Source: Planctomycetota bacterium
Lineage (GTDB): Bacteria; Planctomycetota; UBA1135; JACQFD01
DNA length: 64,000 nt
Reading direction: 5' to 3'
Assembly (NCBI GenBank): GCA_016200225.1
Contig: JACQFD010000004.1
Coordinates: 186,001-250,000 of the forward strand
This document shows, in pieces, positions 8,112-18,202 of this stretch; positions within the stretch are counted from its first letter, which is position 1, and each line of letters opens with the position of its first letter. The position numbers and the translations under genes are program-made. The notes below the pieces were generated by a model. It was not told the origin of the DNA, did no database searches, and saw only the letters and a list, made by a program, of their open reading frames with translations.

Positions 8112-9950
8112 ATGCGCCCGACGCCCTTTGACGAACCATCTGTAAGATTTCTCAAATGGCGCCTGCCGATCGGCGATTTCAAGCCGTGGACCCGATTGTT
8201 AATCATGTGCGGCATGCTGCTCGCGGTGGGCGCGGCGGCGCGATCGCTGTCGAAACGAATACAAGAATCGAAGATTCGCGAACGCGTCGAGGAGTTTCTC
8301 GAAGCCGACGAGCGCGTGTCGACGCGATTTCATCCATTGATCGCGCTCGAAGGTTTTCCCGCCGATAATTGTAATATTAACGAACTCCCCGCGGCGGCGG
8401 CGCGCGCCTATTGCGGATTCGTGCGCGACGCGTCGGGCGCGCCCGTCGAGGGCGCGACGGCGGCCGCCGGCGGACGCGCCGCGAAATCAAACCGGAATGG
8501 ATATTTTAACGTTTCCGGGCTCTCGCCGCGCGGACCGCTCGCGATGGTCGTTTCGCCGCCGGAATCGCGCGGCGATCTCGGAACTGTACAAATCGACGAC
8601 GCGGGCGAGGGTCTGCCCGGTTTCGCGTCGGCGGCGGGAATTATTATATTACCGAAACGCGAAAACGAGAATATTACAAAAACCGACCGCGCCGCCGCGG
8701 TTTCGGACGCGACATCGACGATCGCGTTCTCCGCGGGACCCGACGCCGCGTCCGGCGAAAACCTCGACGGCTGGCGCCGCGTCGACGATCCGGCGGCGTC
8801 GTTCGCGCCGAGCGAACGGAGGCGCGATTTATTTATATTACAGAACGGCGCGGTTCTCGGTGAAATATACACAAGTCCGGCGGGCCGTGGAGCGGCCCCC
8901 AAAACGGCAAACGCGCACGCCGTTTCCGGTTCCGTACAATTCGACGCCGATCCGCCGCCGTCCGCGTTCGTCGCCGTGAATCTTTACAGTTCGGGCGTCT
9001 GGTTTCGAACCGCGCAAACCGGCCCGGACCGATCGTTTACATTCCGATTCGACGGCATTCCCGAAGGCGACCACCAATTTGTAGCGATCGCGCCCGGGTA
9101 TCTCCCCCGGCGAATGGAACTATCCTGCCCGCTGCCGGTCGAAGGAAAAACCGTCGAACTTCCACTTTCGCAAGCGGCGCAAACGCAGGTGAAAGTCGAG
9201 TCGAAAGAGCCTTCGCCGCCGCGCGGACTCGCGCTGCGGATCACCGGACCCAACATGCGCGTCGCGCAGATCGCGTTTCCCGACGACGGAATCCTAAAAT
9301 TAAACGTTCTTCCCGCCGGACCGCTGCGGTTCGAATTGTTAATTCCAAGCGAATGCGCGCAGACGGCGCGATTCGCGCGACCGCCGCTCGAACGCTGCAT
9401 CGATCCGGTGATCCGGACGCTTCAGCCGGGCGATCATAATAGTAATATTACTTTTCATCTGCCGCCGCGCCTCGCGCGGCTCGCCCGCGTCGAGGGTTCG
9501 ACGCGTCCGCGCGCCTGGGCGTATCGCAGCGGCGCGCGCTTCGACGAGCCTGCCACCGTCGCGCGCGCGGACGAGAACGGTAAATTTACAATTTGGGCGC
9601 GGCCGGGCGACCGCGTGCTCGCGGCGATGGGCAATATTCCGCTATTGATACCATTCGCGTCAGGAACGGCGGGCGAATTTGTACAATTCGACAAACCGGC
9701 GGCGATCGAAGTAACGGCGGACCCGGGCGCGGAAATCGAATGCATTCTCACCGGACCCGACGCCCTCGGGCGCGCGCAAATCCACGGGATCGCGGACGCC
9801 GCCGGAATCGTTAAATTTACGGAATTGCCGGCGAACGTGCCGGCTTTGTTACAATACGAACGCGGCGGCGAACTCCTCGAACTGCCCGCGGCCACGCCCG
9901 GCCCCGGCGAGACGGCGCACGCATCCTTCCACGCGCGCGAAAAATCGTAA
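8112..9950 (+). CDS. Membrane-anchored multi-domain protein with carboxypeptidase-regulatory-like repeats (array A, 1)
   Basis: First of a tandem set of large anchored proteins. One membrane segment lies at about residues 28-44 (RLLIMCGMLLAVGAAA), then a charged helical stretch and a series of beta-rich modules. The first module at about residue 100 has the typical carboxypeptidase-regulatory-like sequence CGFVRDASGAPVEGATAA followed by a GYFNVSGL strand; a second near residue 300 ends in HQFVAIAPGYLPRR. Later segments are degenerate. No catalytic motif is visible, so an enzymatic role is unlikely from sequence; the modules resemble transthyretin-like folds used for binding or scaffolding. 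It starts 5 bp after dcd, so it may be read through from that promoter, but a functional link is not implied. Confidence 0.72.
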   Translation: MRPTPFDEPSVRFLKWRLPIGDFKPWTRLLIMCGMLLAVGAAARSLSKRIQESKIRERVEEFLEADERVSTRFHPLIALEGFPADNCNINELPAAAARAYCGFVRDASGAPVEGATAAAGGRAAKSNRNGYFNVSGLSPRGPLAMVVSPPESRGDLGTVQIDDAGEGLPGFASAAGIIILPKRENENITKTDRAAAVSDATSTIAFSAGPDAASGENLDGWRRVDDPAASFAPSERRRDLFILQNGAVLGEIYTSPAGRGAAPKTANAHAVSGSVQFDADPPPSAFVAVNLYSSGVWFRTAQTGPDRSFTFRFDGIPEGDHQFVAIAPGYLPRRMELSCPLPVEGKTVELPLSQAAQTQVKVESKEPSPPRGLALRITGPNMRVAQIAFPDDGILKLNVLPAGPLRFELLIPSECAQTARFARPPLERCIDPVIRTLQPGDHNSNITFHLPPRLARLARVEGSTRPRAWAYRSGARFDEPATVARADENGKFTIWARPGDRVLAAMGNIPLLIPFASGTAGEFVQFDKPAAIEVTADPGAEIECILTGPDALGRAQIHGIADAAGIVKFTELPANVPALLQYERGGELLELPAATPGPGETAHASFHAREKS

Positions 9951-10029
9951 TATAGTAGTTACCTCGGCGCGCGGCCCGCGTTTTGTAGTATCTTGACCGC
10001 CCGCGCCTCCCGACGGGCTCTTCGCAGGC

Positions 10030-13029
10030 ATGGATTCACCGTCATCGTCGAAACAGACTCCGCGCGTGTCGCCGTACCGGGACACGCGCCGTTTCGCGGC
10101 CGTCGCCGGCGTCGCCATCTTAATATTGATATTGCTCGCATGGGTCGAACTGCCCGGGAGCCACGGAAAGTCGCTGCTCGAGCACATCGGAACGTCGTCG
10201 CGGACGCCGAACGCTTCCGCCGAGGCAACGGACAAACGGGGCGAAGAAACGCCGCCATCGCCGGCATCGCGCGCGCAGGCCCCCGACGCGTCGGAATTGT
10301 ATATTTATGGAAAAGTCGTCGACCCCGCGGGCCGCGCGATCGCCGGCGCGCGCGTCGCGACGTATCCGGAATTTACAATTTCGCCGTTCGCGGAGTCCGA
10401 TACCGAAGATCCGCGAAAATTCATGTTTTCGCGCGCGACCGGAGCGGACGGAAACTTTGCATTCCGCATCGGCGGCACCGCGCCGCGCTTTTCGATCGTC
10501 GCGATGGCCCCCGGTTATTCGCCGGGGATTCTCGAGCCGGCGATTCTTAACGAAGAGAATCTTATCATTCTCGCGCCCTCGCGCGCGATCCGCGGACGCG
10601 TGCGCGACTTCGCCGGCGCCCCCGTCGAAGGCGCGCAAATCGCGTGGCGGGGCCTGCTCGGCGCGACGCAATGCGAACGGCGGGCCGTCTCCTCCGCGAA
10701 TGGTAGTTATCAAATCGGCGACGTGCCGTCGGTTGCCGCGTGGTACGACGCGACTTCGGCGCCGTTCTGGTTCGAAGTAAACGCAAAAGACTTCGCGCCG
10801 TTGTTGATCGAAGATTCGAACCGCGAAAACCGACGTTACTATCCGGCGAATGGCGCCGCCGACGAGGAATTTGATATTTACTTATCGCGCGGCGCGCGCA
10901 TCCGCGGCCGCGTCGTGGAGGACGAAACGGGAAAGCCGATTCCGGGAGCGCTCGTCGCTTTGCACAGTTATCTCGGAATGAGCGAAGTCGGGCGCGGGCC
11001 GAATGTAAATATGCAATTTCCGTTGAATGGCATCCGCGTCGCCGAGACGAAAACAAACGAAACGGGCGATTTTTCGCTCGATCGCGTTCCGTCGCGCGGC
11101 GTGCACGCGTCGATTTATGCCAATACGATGGACCGCGAACCGTTCGTCGGCTGCGTCGGCGCGTTCGTCGAAGGGCGCGCGCCGGCGGCGGCCGACGCGC
11201 CGCTTTTATATCAAAACGAATCGTTTACATTGGAACTGCGGCTCCCGCGCGCGGGCGCCGTGCGCGGAAAAGTAATATCGGGCGGCGGCGCGCCCGTCGC
11301 CGGAATGCTCGTCGCGCCGCTCCACGTCCAATGGTCGCGTTTTAAATTATTTTTTCGTTCGATTCCCGGCGCGATCGTCCGCAGCGACGAAAACGGTTTT
11401 TATACACTTCCGCGCGTCGCGGCCAAAAGTAAAGAATCCGCAAAAGTATCGGCCAATGAAGCGGCCCAAGAAGTCGCAGTGCATGCGTTTCCCGACAATT
11501 TCAATCTCCCGTTCGCATATGTTAACGTTCAACCCAAGGCGGGCGGGACCGTCGACGCGCCGCCGCTCGTGATCGCCGCCGACGCCGAGTTCGATTTGGA
11601 AATTCTCGACGAACGGGGCGCCGCCGTCCCCGGCGCGTGGGCGACGGTTTTTCCAAGCGACAGTTCGTGGGGATACCCATCGGCGGTCGGCGATCGCGCC
11701 GGACATATTCATTATGCGCTCGCCGGGGGGCACCCCTTTCCCGGCAACGGAACTTTACTGATCCGCGCGCCCGGCTACGCGCCGCGCCTCACCGTTAAAT
11801 TTACTAAAAACGAGTCCGGACCGAATCGTTTTACAGATCGCGTCGTTCTATCGAAAGGGCGGCGGCTCGCCGGGCGCGCTTTTCACGCCGACGGAACTCC
11901 CGCGTGCGACGTTCAGATTTCGGTCCATAACAATGGACTCGCGCGCGTGCAGGCGACGGCACACGAAGCTGTTTATACAACTCCCGACGGGCGCGCCGAG
12001 CCGGCTCTTTACAGTTTGACGCGCACGCGCTCCGACGGGAGTTTCGCCGCGTTCGATCTGCCGCCGGGCCCCTACTTTGTCCACGCACTATGGTGGTCGA
12101 ATCGGCAATCGGTCGAATCTGTAAGTTTAGATTACGCGGACGTCTCGGAGAACGAACCGCCGCTCGAGATCCAACTTCCGGAGAAATGTAATATTCGGGG
12201 CTCCACCGTCCATGGTCGCGTTCTGGACCAAAAAACCTCCGAGCCCATACTATCTTATTGGGGAACGCTCGACGGCGGCACGGGCAATTTCCCGATTGTA
12301 AGAACCGGCATCGGCGAATTCGTCGTTCATCACGTTCCAGACGGCATTTATAAACTACAAATCGAAGCGCGCGGCTGCCGTTCCGCGACGATTGATAATA
12401 TACAAATCGGCGGGCCGGACGGAGATCGCCCGATCGAGGCGCGTCTCGTTCGCGGCGCCGTGATCCGCGGAACGACGCGGCTCCCGCAAGGCGCCAATCC
12501 GAACACGCTATGGATCGATCTCGCGCCCGCGAGTTCGGCGACCGGCGGCGCGTGGGCGTATGCGCACGTGCAACACGACGGATCCTTTGTCATCGAAGGG
12601 GTCCATCCCGGCAAATATTACATTTCAGCCGACTCCGCGCCCGTCGGCGATCATCGCGTCAGTCTGTCGCCGGCGGAAGCGATTCCGATCGAGATCGGCG
12701 AAAAAGATACAGATCGAGAAGTTCATATTGTATTTGTAGAATGCGCATTGTTACAAATCGATCTGGAGTGTCCACTCCTGCCCGGACAGGACCTCGCCGG
12801 TTCCGAAGAACAGTATAAAACGCGCGCCGGCGCGCTGCTCGAATTTGTAGCATCGAACGGCGTCGCGGTCGCGACTTTCGAAGGTTTATTATCGAATCAG
12901 TCCTTTCCGCACCGCGTCGCGCCGGGACATTATCGCGTGCGATTGACGCTCCCCGGACGGCCCGCCGACGAACTCGACGTCGACGTCCCCGGCACCGACA
13001 CCGTTCGCGCGAAACTCGTTGCGCGGTAA
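10030..13029 (+). CDS. Large membrane-anchored protein with about seven carboxypeptidase-regulatory-like repeats (array A, 2)
   Basis: A 999-residue protein with a single N-terminal membrane helix (residues 22-41, FAAVAGVAILILILLAWVEL), a Ser/Ala/Glu-rich linker, then beta-sandwich modules recognisable by their first strands: IYGKVVDPAGRAIAGARVAT, IRGRVRDFAGAPVEGAQIAW, IRGRVVEDETGKPIPGALVA, VRGKVISGGGAPVAGMLVAP, LAGRAFHADGTPACDVQISV, VHGRVLDQKTSEPILSY and IRGTTRLPQGANP. Modules often end in an A-x-GY motif (MAPGYSPGI, RAPGYAPRL). The topology predicts a short cytoplasmic tail and a large exported part. There is no lipobox or cleavage site. It belongs to the same paralogue set as its neighbours; the function is unknown. 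Confidence 0.75.
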   Translation: MDSPSSSKQTPRVSPYRDTRRFAAVAGVAILILILLAWVELPGSHGKSLLEHIGTSSRTPNASAEATDKRGEETPPSPASRAQAPDASELYIYGKVVDPAGRAIAGARVATYPEFTISPFAESDTEDPRKFMFSRATGADGNFAFRIGGTAPRFSIVAMAPGYSPGILEPAILNEENLIILAPSRAIRGRVRDFAGAPVEGAQIAWRGLLGATQCERRAVSSANGSYQIGDVPSVAAWYDATSAPFWFEVNAKDFAPLLIEDSNRENRRYYPANGAADEEFDIYLSRGARIRGRVVEDETGKPIPGALVALHSYLGMSEVGRGPNVNMQFPLNGIRVAETKTNETGDFSLDRVPSRGVHASIYANTMDREPFVGCVGAFVEGRAPAAADAPLLYQNESFTLELRLPRAGAVRGKVISGGGAPVAGMLVAPLHVQWSRFKLFFRSIPGAIVRSDENGFYTLPRVAAKSKESAKVSANEAAQEVAVHAFPDNFNLPFAYVNVQPKAGGTVDAPPLVIAADAEFDLEILDERGAAVPGAWATVFPSDSSWGYPSAVGDRAGHIHYALAGGHPFPGNGTLLIRAPGYAPRLTVKFTKNESGPNRFTDRVVLSKGRRLAGRAFHADGTPACDVQISVHNNGLARVQATAHEAVYTTPDGRAEPALYSLTRTRSDGSFAAFDLPPGPYFVHALWWSNRQSVESVSLDYADVSENEPPLEIQLPEKCNIRGSTVHGRVLDQKTSEPILSYWGTLDGGTGNFPIVRTGIGEFVVHHVPDGIYKLQIEARGCRSATIDNIQIGGPDGDRPIEARLVRGAVIRGTTRLPQGANPNTLWIDLAPASSATGGAWAYAHVQHDGSFVIEGVHPGKYYISADSAPVGDHRVSLSPAEAIPIEIGEKDTDREVHIVFVECALLQIDLECPLLPGQDLAGSEEQYKTRAGALLEFVASNGVAVATFEGLLSNQSFPHRVAPGHYRVRLTLPGRPADELDVDVPGTDTVRAKLVAR

Positions 13030-13154
13030 CCACCTTCGTCCGCGCCGTCCGAGCTTTCGTCGCCCCCGAACCGTCACAGTTTTTTGACAAACATTTTGTA
13101 ACGAAATCCGTCGATTCGACGTACAGTAAAGTCCCCCTCAACCGGAGCATCCCG

Positions 13155-16100
13155 ATGGGTCGCGCGCTCACGATTCTTATTATCGTAGTTGTTATTATCG
13201 CCGCCGCGGCGGCGGCCCTTTTTACGGATTCGGGAAGCGCCCAGAATCGAGAGGAGACGACTTCGCGCGGCGTCGCCGCCAAACCGGCGAACGGGATTGC
13301 AAATGTTGAAACGGTCGCCGCGCGCAACGCGCGCGACCGCTCGGAAGAGACCGGCGAGAAAGCCGCGAGTTCGCCGACGGCCGAATCCCAACCCACCGCC
13401 GATTTGTCGACCGCATCGTTAGTTTTCCACGGCATCGTCCTCGACGGCGCGCGCAAGCCGGTCAACGGCGCGGAAGTTACCGCGATGCGCCTGTACGGTC
13501 CGACGGGAAGTCTTACTACAAAAACGTCGACCGGCGCCGACGGGCGATTTGCGGTCGGTCTGCCCGACCGGCTCGGCTGGGGTTGGCGTCTCGAAGCGAA
13601 AGCGACCGGTTACAGCACTTCCTACGTTTCGGAAATTCCGGCGTGGCTCTCCGACGTCGACGTCGGCGTGATTTATTTATATACATCCGTCGCCGCGCGC
13701 GGAAAAGTTATGAATCGCGACGGTTCGCCCGTCGCGAACGCGCAGGTATTCGTTATGACCGTGCCGCCGCCGGTCGACGAAAACGCGGATGAATCCGAGG
13801 AATCGACGGGAAACTACAAACCGCTCGCGACGACGGGCGCCGATGGCGCGTATTCGATTGCACAATTGCCGCAAGGGAAAATAACCATTGGCGTGCAGGC
13901 GGCCGGTTACGCAGACGGCGTCCGCCCCGGCGTTCAATTGGCGAGCGAACGTAACAATTCGATCGATTTTACACTGATGCCCGAAGAGCCGCTTTCGGGC
14001 CACATCGTCGACGAGCACGCGAGCGCCGTCCCGAAGGCGCAGGTGTTCGCGGGAACCTACGATTCGAAGCGCGCGTTCTGGCGCAAGCCGATCGACTCCG
14101 ACGCGACCGGCAACTTCACCGTCCACGGCCTCGACCGCAACCGCCGATCGTTAAATTTAAGAATCACGAAGCTCGGCTACACGCAACTCTGGCAGAACGG
14201 CACGCACCTGCCCGCCGACGAAAAATATACATTAAGAAAAGCGCCGCAATTTATCGTTAAAGTCGAGGAACAGGGCGGCGCGCCTGGAGAGAAAATCCAA
14301 AGTTTGCGATTCGAAATGCGCCGCAACAACAACCGATGGAACAGTTGGGGCGACATCCAAAAATCGCAGCGCGAAGTCGTCCAGCCGAATATTTGGAAAG
14401 TGACGACCGATATCAAAGGCACGGTTCGCGCGGTCGCGACAACGATCGCGGGCACGACGGGCACGAGCGCCGATTTTGAAATTGCTCAGAATCAAACCGA
14501 CGCGCGCGAAGTAACCGTTACGCTCGAGCCGGCGGGCACGCTCGAAGGAAAAGTTGTAAAATCCGACACGACGCCGGTCGCCGGCGTGCGCGTCGAGGCG
14601 ATCAATGCTAAAAATCGCAATACGTTAAAAGTCACGACGACGAAAGAGGACGGAACATTTAGTTTCGCGGGCCTTTCCGCGGGCACGACGCAACTGGCGC
14701 TTCGCTCGACAGACTGGGTTACGCAGGAGGCGAAGGCCGAAATCCGCGCAGGCGAAAAGACGTCGGGAATTGAAATTGTAGCGATGAAACCGTCGGCCAT
14801 CAAAGGCCGCATTACCGTCGGCGGCGCGGCGCCCGTCGAGCCCGTGACGCTCGCTTTTTATAGTATTCACAATTACGAAAATTATCAGCAATGGAACCAG
14901 ATCGGCGTCGCGAGCACGGGCGCGGATTCTAATTATATGATGAGTCCGGTGCCGTCCGGCCGCGTCGCGATCGTGCCGAAGCGCGCCGTCGACGTCGACG
15001 ACGCGGCGCTTCGTAATTTTCAAAACGAAATGGAACATCCGGAGTGGGATCAGGAAATACAAAAAACGTGGCAATGGGTCGTCGACGTGCCGCCCGAGGG
15101 CGCGGCCACGCTCGACATCGATCTCGCCGCGCCGCGTTATGCATTTGTCAAAGGTACGATTACAGTAAACGGCGAACCGCGCCCGGGACTTTCCGTCAGC
15201 ATTTATAGCGATCGCGGCGGCGACTGGCGCAGCGACATGAGCGGCGCCGACGGGAAGTTTTCGTTTAAAATGAATAAAAGCGGCGACTATAACTTACAAA
15301 TGAACGGCGACGGATTTAATGAAAATCGCAAAGTAAGCATCGCCGAGGGCGAGAATCGCGAAATTAACTTTGATCTCGTTTCGGGCGGCATCGAGGGATC
15401 GATTACCGATCCGTCGGGACAGCCGCTCGCGTTGCGCGTGAAACTCGAGCGCAAGCGCGTGAAGCGCGCCGAAAACGATGGAAGCTACGATTGGTACGAG
15501 GCCCCCGAACAATTAACAAAAGCCGACGGAAGTTACGCGTTTCCGGAGGTCGTCGCGGGAATGTACCGCGTCGTCGTGAACGATTATCAACATCGCTATG
15601 CGACGATCGCGAGCGCCGGTTTTACCGTCGGGCCGAAAGAGAAGTATCCAGTTCCGCAGTTGCGTATTCCGCTTGCGGCGCCGCTCGTCGTCACGGCAAA
15701 GACCGCCGACGGCAAACCCGTGAATGGTAATGTTACCGTTGTCGCGTCGCCCGGTTCCGATCCGCTCGCGAAGCGATCGTCGGCATGGCTCGGACGCGGA
15801 TCGTCAAAATTGCAAAGTCTGCGACCCGGACCTGTGATTATACGATTCCAGCCGCAGGGCGGCTACACGTGCGACCCGCAGGCCGTGACGCTCCCCGGCG
15901 ACGGATCGACGACGACAATTACTTTTGAATGTAAGAAACGCGAACCGGCCGCCAATCCCGGCGCGACTCCCGGCGGAACTCCCGCGGACGCGAACGGCCA
16001 ACCGGGCGGCGCCGCGAACAACGCCGACGTCGCGACCATGCTGCAGGCTTTCAATAATAATAACGATAACGAATGGGAGGGCGGCTGGGACTGGGACGGC

Positions 16101-16220
16101 GGCGATTATATGGATTGGGGCGGCGGCAACGTCGAATTCAGCGGCATGGACCTCAACGACTTCGGCGGCGGCGTTCAAATCATGAGCAGCGACGGCGGAA
16201 CGTTCATAATCAATAAATAG
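13155..16220 (+). CDS. Large membrane-anchored carboxypeptidase-regulatory-like repeat protein with acidic aromatic tail (array A, 3)
   Basis: A 1021-residue protein anchored by residues 4-23 (ALTILIIVVVIIAAAAAALF). At least seven modules are recognisable: FHGIVLDGARKPVNGAEVTA, ARGKVMNRDGSPVANAQVFV, LSGHIVDEHASAVPKAQVFA, LEGKVVKSDTTPVAGVRVEA, IKGRITVGGAAPVEPVTLAF, VKGTITVNGEPRPGLSVSIY and IEGSITDPSGQPLALRVKLE. The C-terminus is odd: a Pro/Gly/Ala linker, an Asn run, then a Gly/Asp/Trp-rich stretch (WEGGWDWDGGDYMDWGGG) ending in a hydrophobic-acidic tail. This tail is absent from the other members and might be a binding or export signal. The intergenic region upstream (125 bp) is large enough for its own promoter. 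No enzymatic motif is seen. Confidence 0.75.
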   Translation: MGRALTILIIVVVIIAAAAAALFTDSGSAQNREETTSRGVAAKPANGIANVETVAARNARDRSEETGEKAASSPTAESQPTADLSTASLVFHGIVLDGARKPVNGAEVTAMRLYGPTGSLTTKTSTGADGRFAVGLPDRLGWGWRLEAKATGYSTSYVSEIPAWLSDVDVGVIYLYTSVAARGKVMNRDGSPVANAQVFVMTVPPPVDENADESEESTGNYKPLATTGADGAYSIAQLPQGKITIGVQAAGYADGVRPGVQLASERNNSIDFTLMPEEPLSGHIVDEHASAVPKAQVFAGTYDSKRAFWRKPIDSDATGNFTVHGLDRNRRSLNLRITKLGYTQLWQNGTHLPADEKYTLRKAPQFIVKVEEQGGAPGEKIQSLRFEMRRNNNRWNSWGDIQKSQREVVQPNIWKVTTDIKGTVRAVATTIAGTTGTSADFEIAQNQTDAREVTVTLEPAGTLEGKVVKSDTTPVAGVRVEAINAKNRNTLKVTTTKEDGTFSFAGLSAGTTQLALRSTDWVTQEAKAEIRAGEKTSGIEIVAMKPSAIKGRITVGGAAPVEPVTLAFYSIHNYENYQQWNQIGVASTGADSNYMMSPVPSGRVAIVPKRAVDVDDAALRNFQNEMEHPEWDQEIQKTWQWVVDVPPEGAATLDIDLAAPRYAFVKGTITVNGEPRPGLSVSIYSDRGGDWRSDMSGADGKFSFKMNKSGDYNLQMNGDGFNENRKVSIAEGENREINFDLVSGGIEGSITDPSGQPLALRVKLERKRVKRAENDGSYDWYEAPEQLTKADGSYAFPEVVAGMYRVVVNDYQHRYATIASAGFTVGPKEKYPVPQLRIPLAAPLVVTAKTADGKPVNGNVTVVASPGSDPLAKRSSAWLGRGSSKLQSLRPGPVIIRFQPQGGYTCDPQAVTLPGDGSTTTITFECKKREPAANPGATPGGTPADANGQPGGAANNADVATMLQAFNNNNDNEWEGGWDWDGGDYMDWGGGNVEFSGMDLNDFGGGVQIMSSDGGTFIINK

Positions 16221-16228
16221 TCAATCGA

Positions 16229-18190
16229 ATGCGCGCGGGCCGCGTCAATGGAAGCATGGCCCGCGCGATTGCAGTCGTTCTTGCGCTGACCGCGATCGCG
16301 GCTTGTATTCTATATTTTGTCGCGCGAGATAGGCGCGGGGATGGAGTGACGGACGCGGGGGTTTTTGTAAATAATGCGAAGGAGTCGCGGCCGGAGGCGG
16401 TGGCTCATGATAATGGCGGGGCGGCGGAGACCGGGAGTCGGAGGGCGTGGGAATTAACAACTCATCGGGAAGAAGCAGACGATAGCGATACAATTTGTTT
16501 ATCCGGCCGCATCCTGGATTCGCAGGGTGCTCCGATCGCGGATGCGTCTGTTGATATTGAAAGCCGCGGAGAGTCGGTCGCTTGCGCGACGGGAGTCGAC
16601 GGTCGCTTCGCCACGCCGAAAATTCAAACATTTGAGTTATTTAACATGGAAATCGGGGCGACGGGATTTGCCTGGACAAGGATTGGTAATATCCCGGCAC
16701 CACGTAAATCCGCTGACCTCGGCGATTTTGTAATATATAAACCAGCGCCTATAACCGGTAAAATCATATCAGAGACCGGCGAGCCTGTTGGCGGCGCGGA
16801 AATTAGAGTCGCTCCAGGCGGCTTAGCTAAACTAATTAAATCCGAATATCGTCCACGCCCGATATTCGTCCCTCTGGCTAGTTCGAACACGGTGGGAGAA
16901 TTTGATATTATGGAACCAGCGTCTAACGAGGATATCGAAATAGTAGTTTCGAAGAAGGGATTTGCGTCCGCCGTCAAAAACATTCAAGTCGATCCGGAGC
17001 AGGCGTCGCGGGTCGATATTGTAATAGAAAAAGAGGTCATATTTGACGGACTCGTCGTCGATGAACATGGAGAGGAAGTACAAGGCGCAGAAGTTAAGAT
17101 TCTCGGCGGCGGTGAACATGTCGTGAATAATATAGTTTGGCCTATAGATTCCGCATCCTTTCAATTTGAGGGGCTTACGGGAAAGCCCGAAATCACGCTA
17201 CGTATCAGAAGGTTTGGATTTGAATCGAAGGTCTGGCACCCGTCACAAATACCGAGCGATCATAAATTTATATTAATACGGGCCGCGACTGTGAATTTCC
17301 AAGTCGAATCTCCTTCCAATACAATTCCGCAGATCAACCCAACTTTTGTAGACCTCCTGCGCGTGCCTGCCACCGGCATTCCGCACACAAGTCACTACAT
17401 GTACTACTACGAACGAGGCGACGGCAGTCGCACGATGACACTTGACAGATTGCAGCCGACACCTGATGGAGGATGGATGGAATTGGAACGAACACCATCG
17501 ACAAAATGGCGCGCAGTCGTGCAATTTAATGATTACGACATCGGCTGGACTGAGCCATTCGATCCAACGTCGCCCGGCGAAGCACCGCCAACCATTCCTT
17601 TAAAGATGGAAAGAAAAACAACAGTGCGTGGCGTGGTTTTCGCAACGGATGGAAAACCTGCGGTGGATGCTCATGTGAAGTTTACGCGCCGGTTATTTGA
17701 TGAAATTAAGATTGACGGCTTGGCAAACTGCGCCGCCGATGGAACATTTAGAATTGATAATCTTCCCGAAGGTACTTACGAATTCACGGGATCGTCGCCG
17801 GAGTTCGAAATCGTTCCCGAGAAAATAAATATTGTCGCCGGCGTCGACGCGCCAATCCAACTCCACGCCCGCCGCGCGGCGCGCGTGCACGGACAATTAA
17901 CCATTTCCGGCAAACCTCCCGGCCGTGCGATCCCTGTCCGGATTTGTTACAACGACCCGCACTGGCGCACCGATGCCGTCTGCATCACCGACAACGACGG
18001 CACTTTTAGGTATGGCCCGTTACAACCCGGCCAAATTCACTTTTTCGCCGGCGTCAACAAACCGCCCCGTTCGTCGTACTACTCCTTCGCCGATCTCGCA
18101 CCGAAACCCGACGAAAACACCATCGCCGGAAACGCCACCGCAAACATCGCGGCGGAGGCCGACGTCGAAGTAAATATTACGCTTCCCTGA
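16229..18190 (+). CDS. Membrane-anchored carboxypeptidase-regulatory-like repeat protein with conserved C-terminal module (array A, 4)
   Basis: Starts 8 bp after the previous gene. The ATG at 16229 has no clear ribosome-binding site; an internal ATG at 16256 would also keep the membrane helix (ARAIAVVLALTAIAACILYFVA). Five modules can be traced: LSGRILDSQGAPIADASVDI, ITGKIISETGEPVGGAEIRV, FDGLVVDEHGEEVQGAEVKI, VRGVVFATDGKPAVDAHVKF and VHGQLTISGKPPGRAIPVRI. The second is introduced by a LGDFVIYKP motif shared across the set. The last ~100 residues form a conserved module ending FADLAPKPD...ADVEVNITLP, whose final 48 residues are identical to those of the next gene. This is part of a tight 16229-22258 operon-like run. 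Confidence 0.75.
   Translation: MRAGRVNGSMARAIAVVLALTAIAACILYFVARDRRGDGVTDAGVFVNNAKESRPEAVAHDNGGAAETGSRRAWELTTHREEADDSDTICLSGRILDSQGAPIADASVDIESRGESVACATGVDGRFATPKIQTFELFNMEIGATGFAWTRIGNIPAPRKSADLGDFVIYKPAPITGKIISETGEPVGGAEIRVAPGGLAKLIKSEYRPRPIFVPLASSNTVGEFDIMEPASNEDIEIVVSKKGFASAVKNIQVDPEQASRVDIVIEKEVIFDGLVVDEHGEEVQGAEVKILGGGEHVVNNIVWPIDSASFQFEGLTGKPEITLRIRRFGFESKVWHPSQIPSDHKFILIRAATVNFQVESPSNTIPQINPTFVDLLRVPATGIPHTSHYMYYYERGDGSRTMTLDRLQPTPDGGWMELERTPSTKWRAVVQFNDYDIGWTEPFDPTSPGEAPPTIPLKMERKTTVRGVVFATDGKPAVDAHVKFTRRLFDEIKIDGLANCAADGTFRIDNLPEGTYEFTGSSPEFEIVPEKINIVAGVDAPIQLHARRAARVHGQLTISGKPPGRAIPVRICYNDPHWRTDAVCITDNDGTFRYGPLQPGQIHFFAGVNKPPRSSYYSFADLAPKPDENTIAGNATANIAAEADVEVNITLP
18044..18190 (+). 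repeat. Near-identical 147-bp 3' segment, copy 1
   Basis: Pairs with 20093-20239. The two copies differ at nine positions, all synonymous, so the encoded 48 residues are identical. Flanking sequence diverges sharply. This looks like gene conversion or very strong constraint on the C-terminal module. Confidence 0.85.
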
Positions 18191-18202
18191 TCGCACTCCA
18201 GA

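Noticed and set aside
13084..13130. TTGACA upstream of the gene at 13155 as a promoter
   Set aside because: No acceptable -10 element at 15-19 bp; the nearest candidate (TACAGT) is more than 30 bp away.
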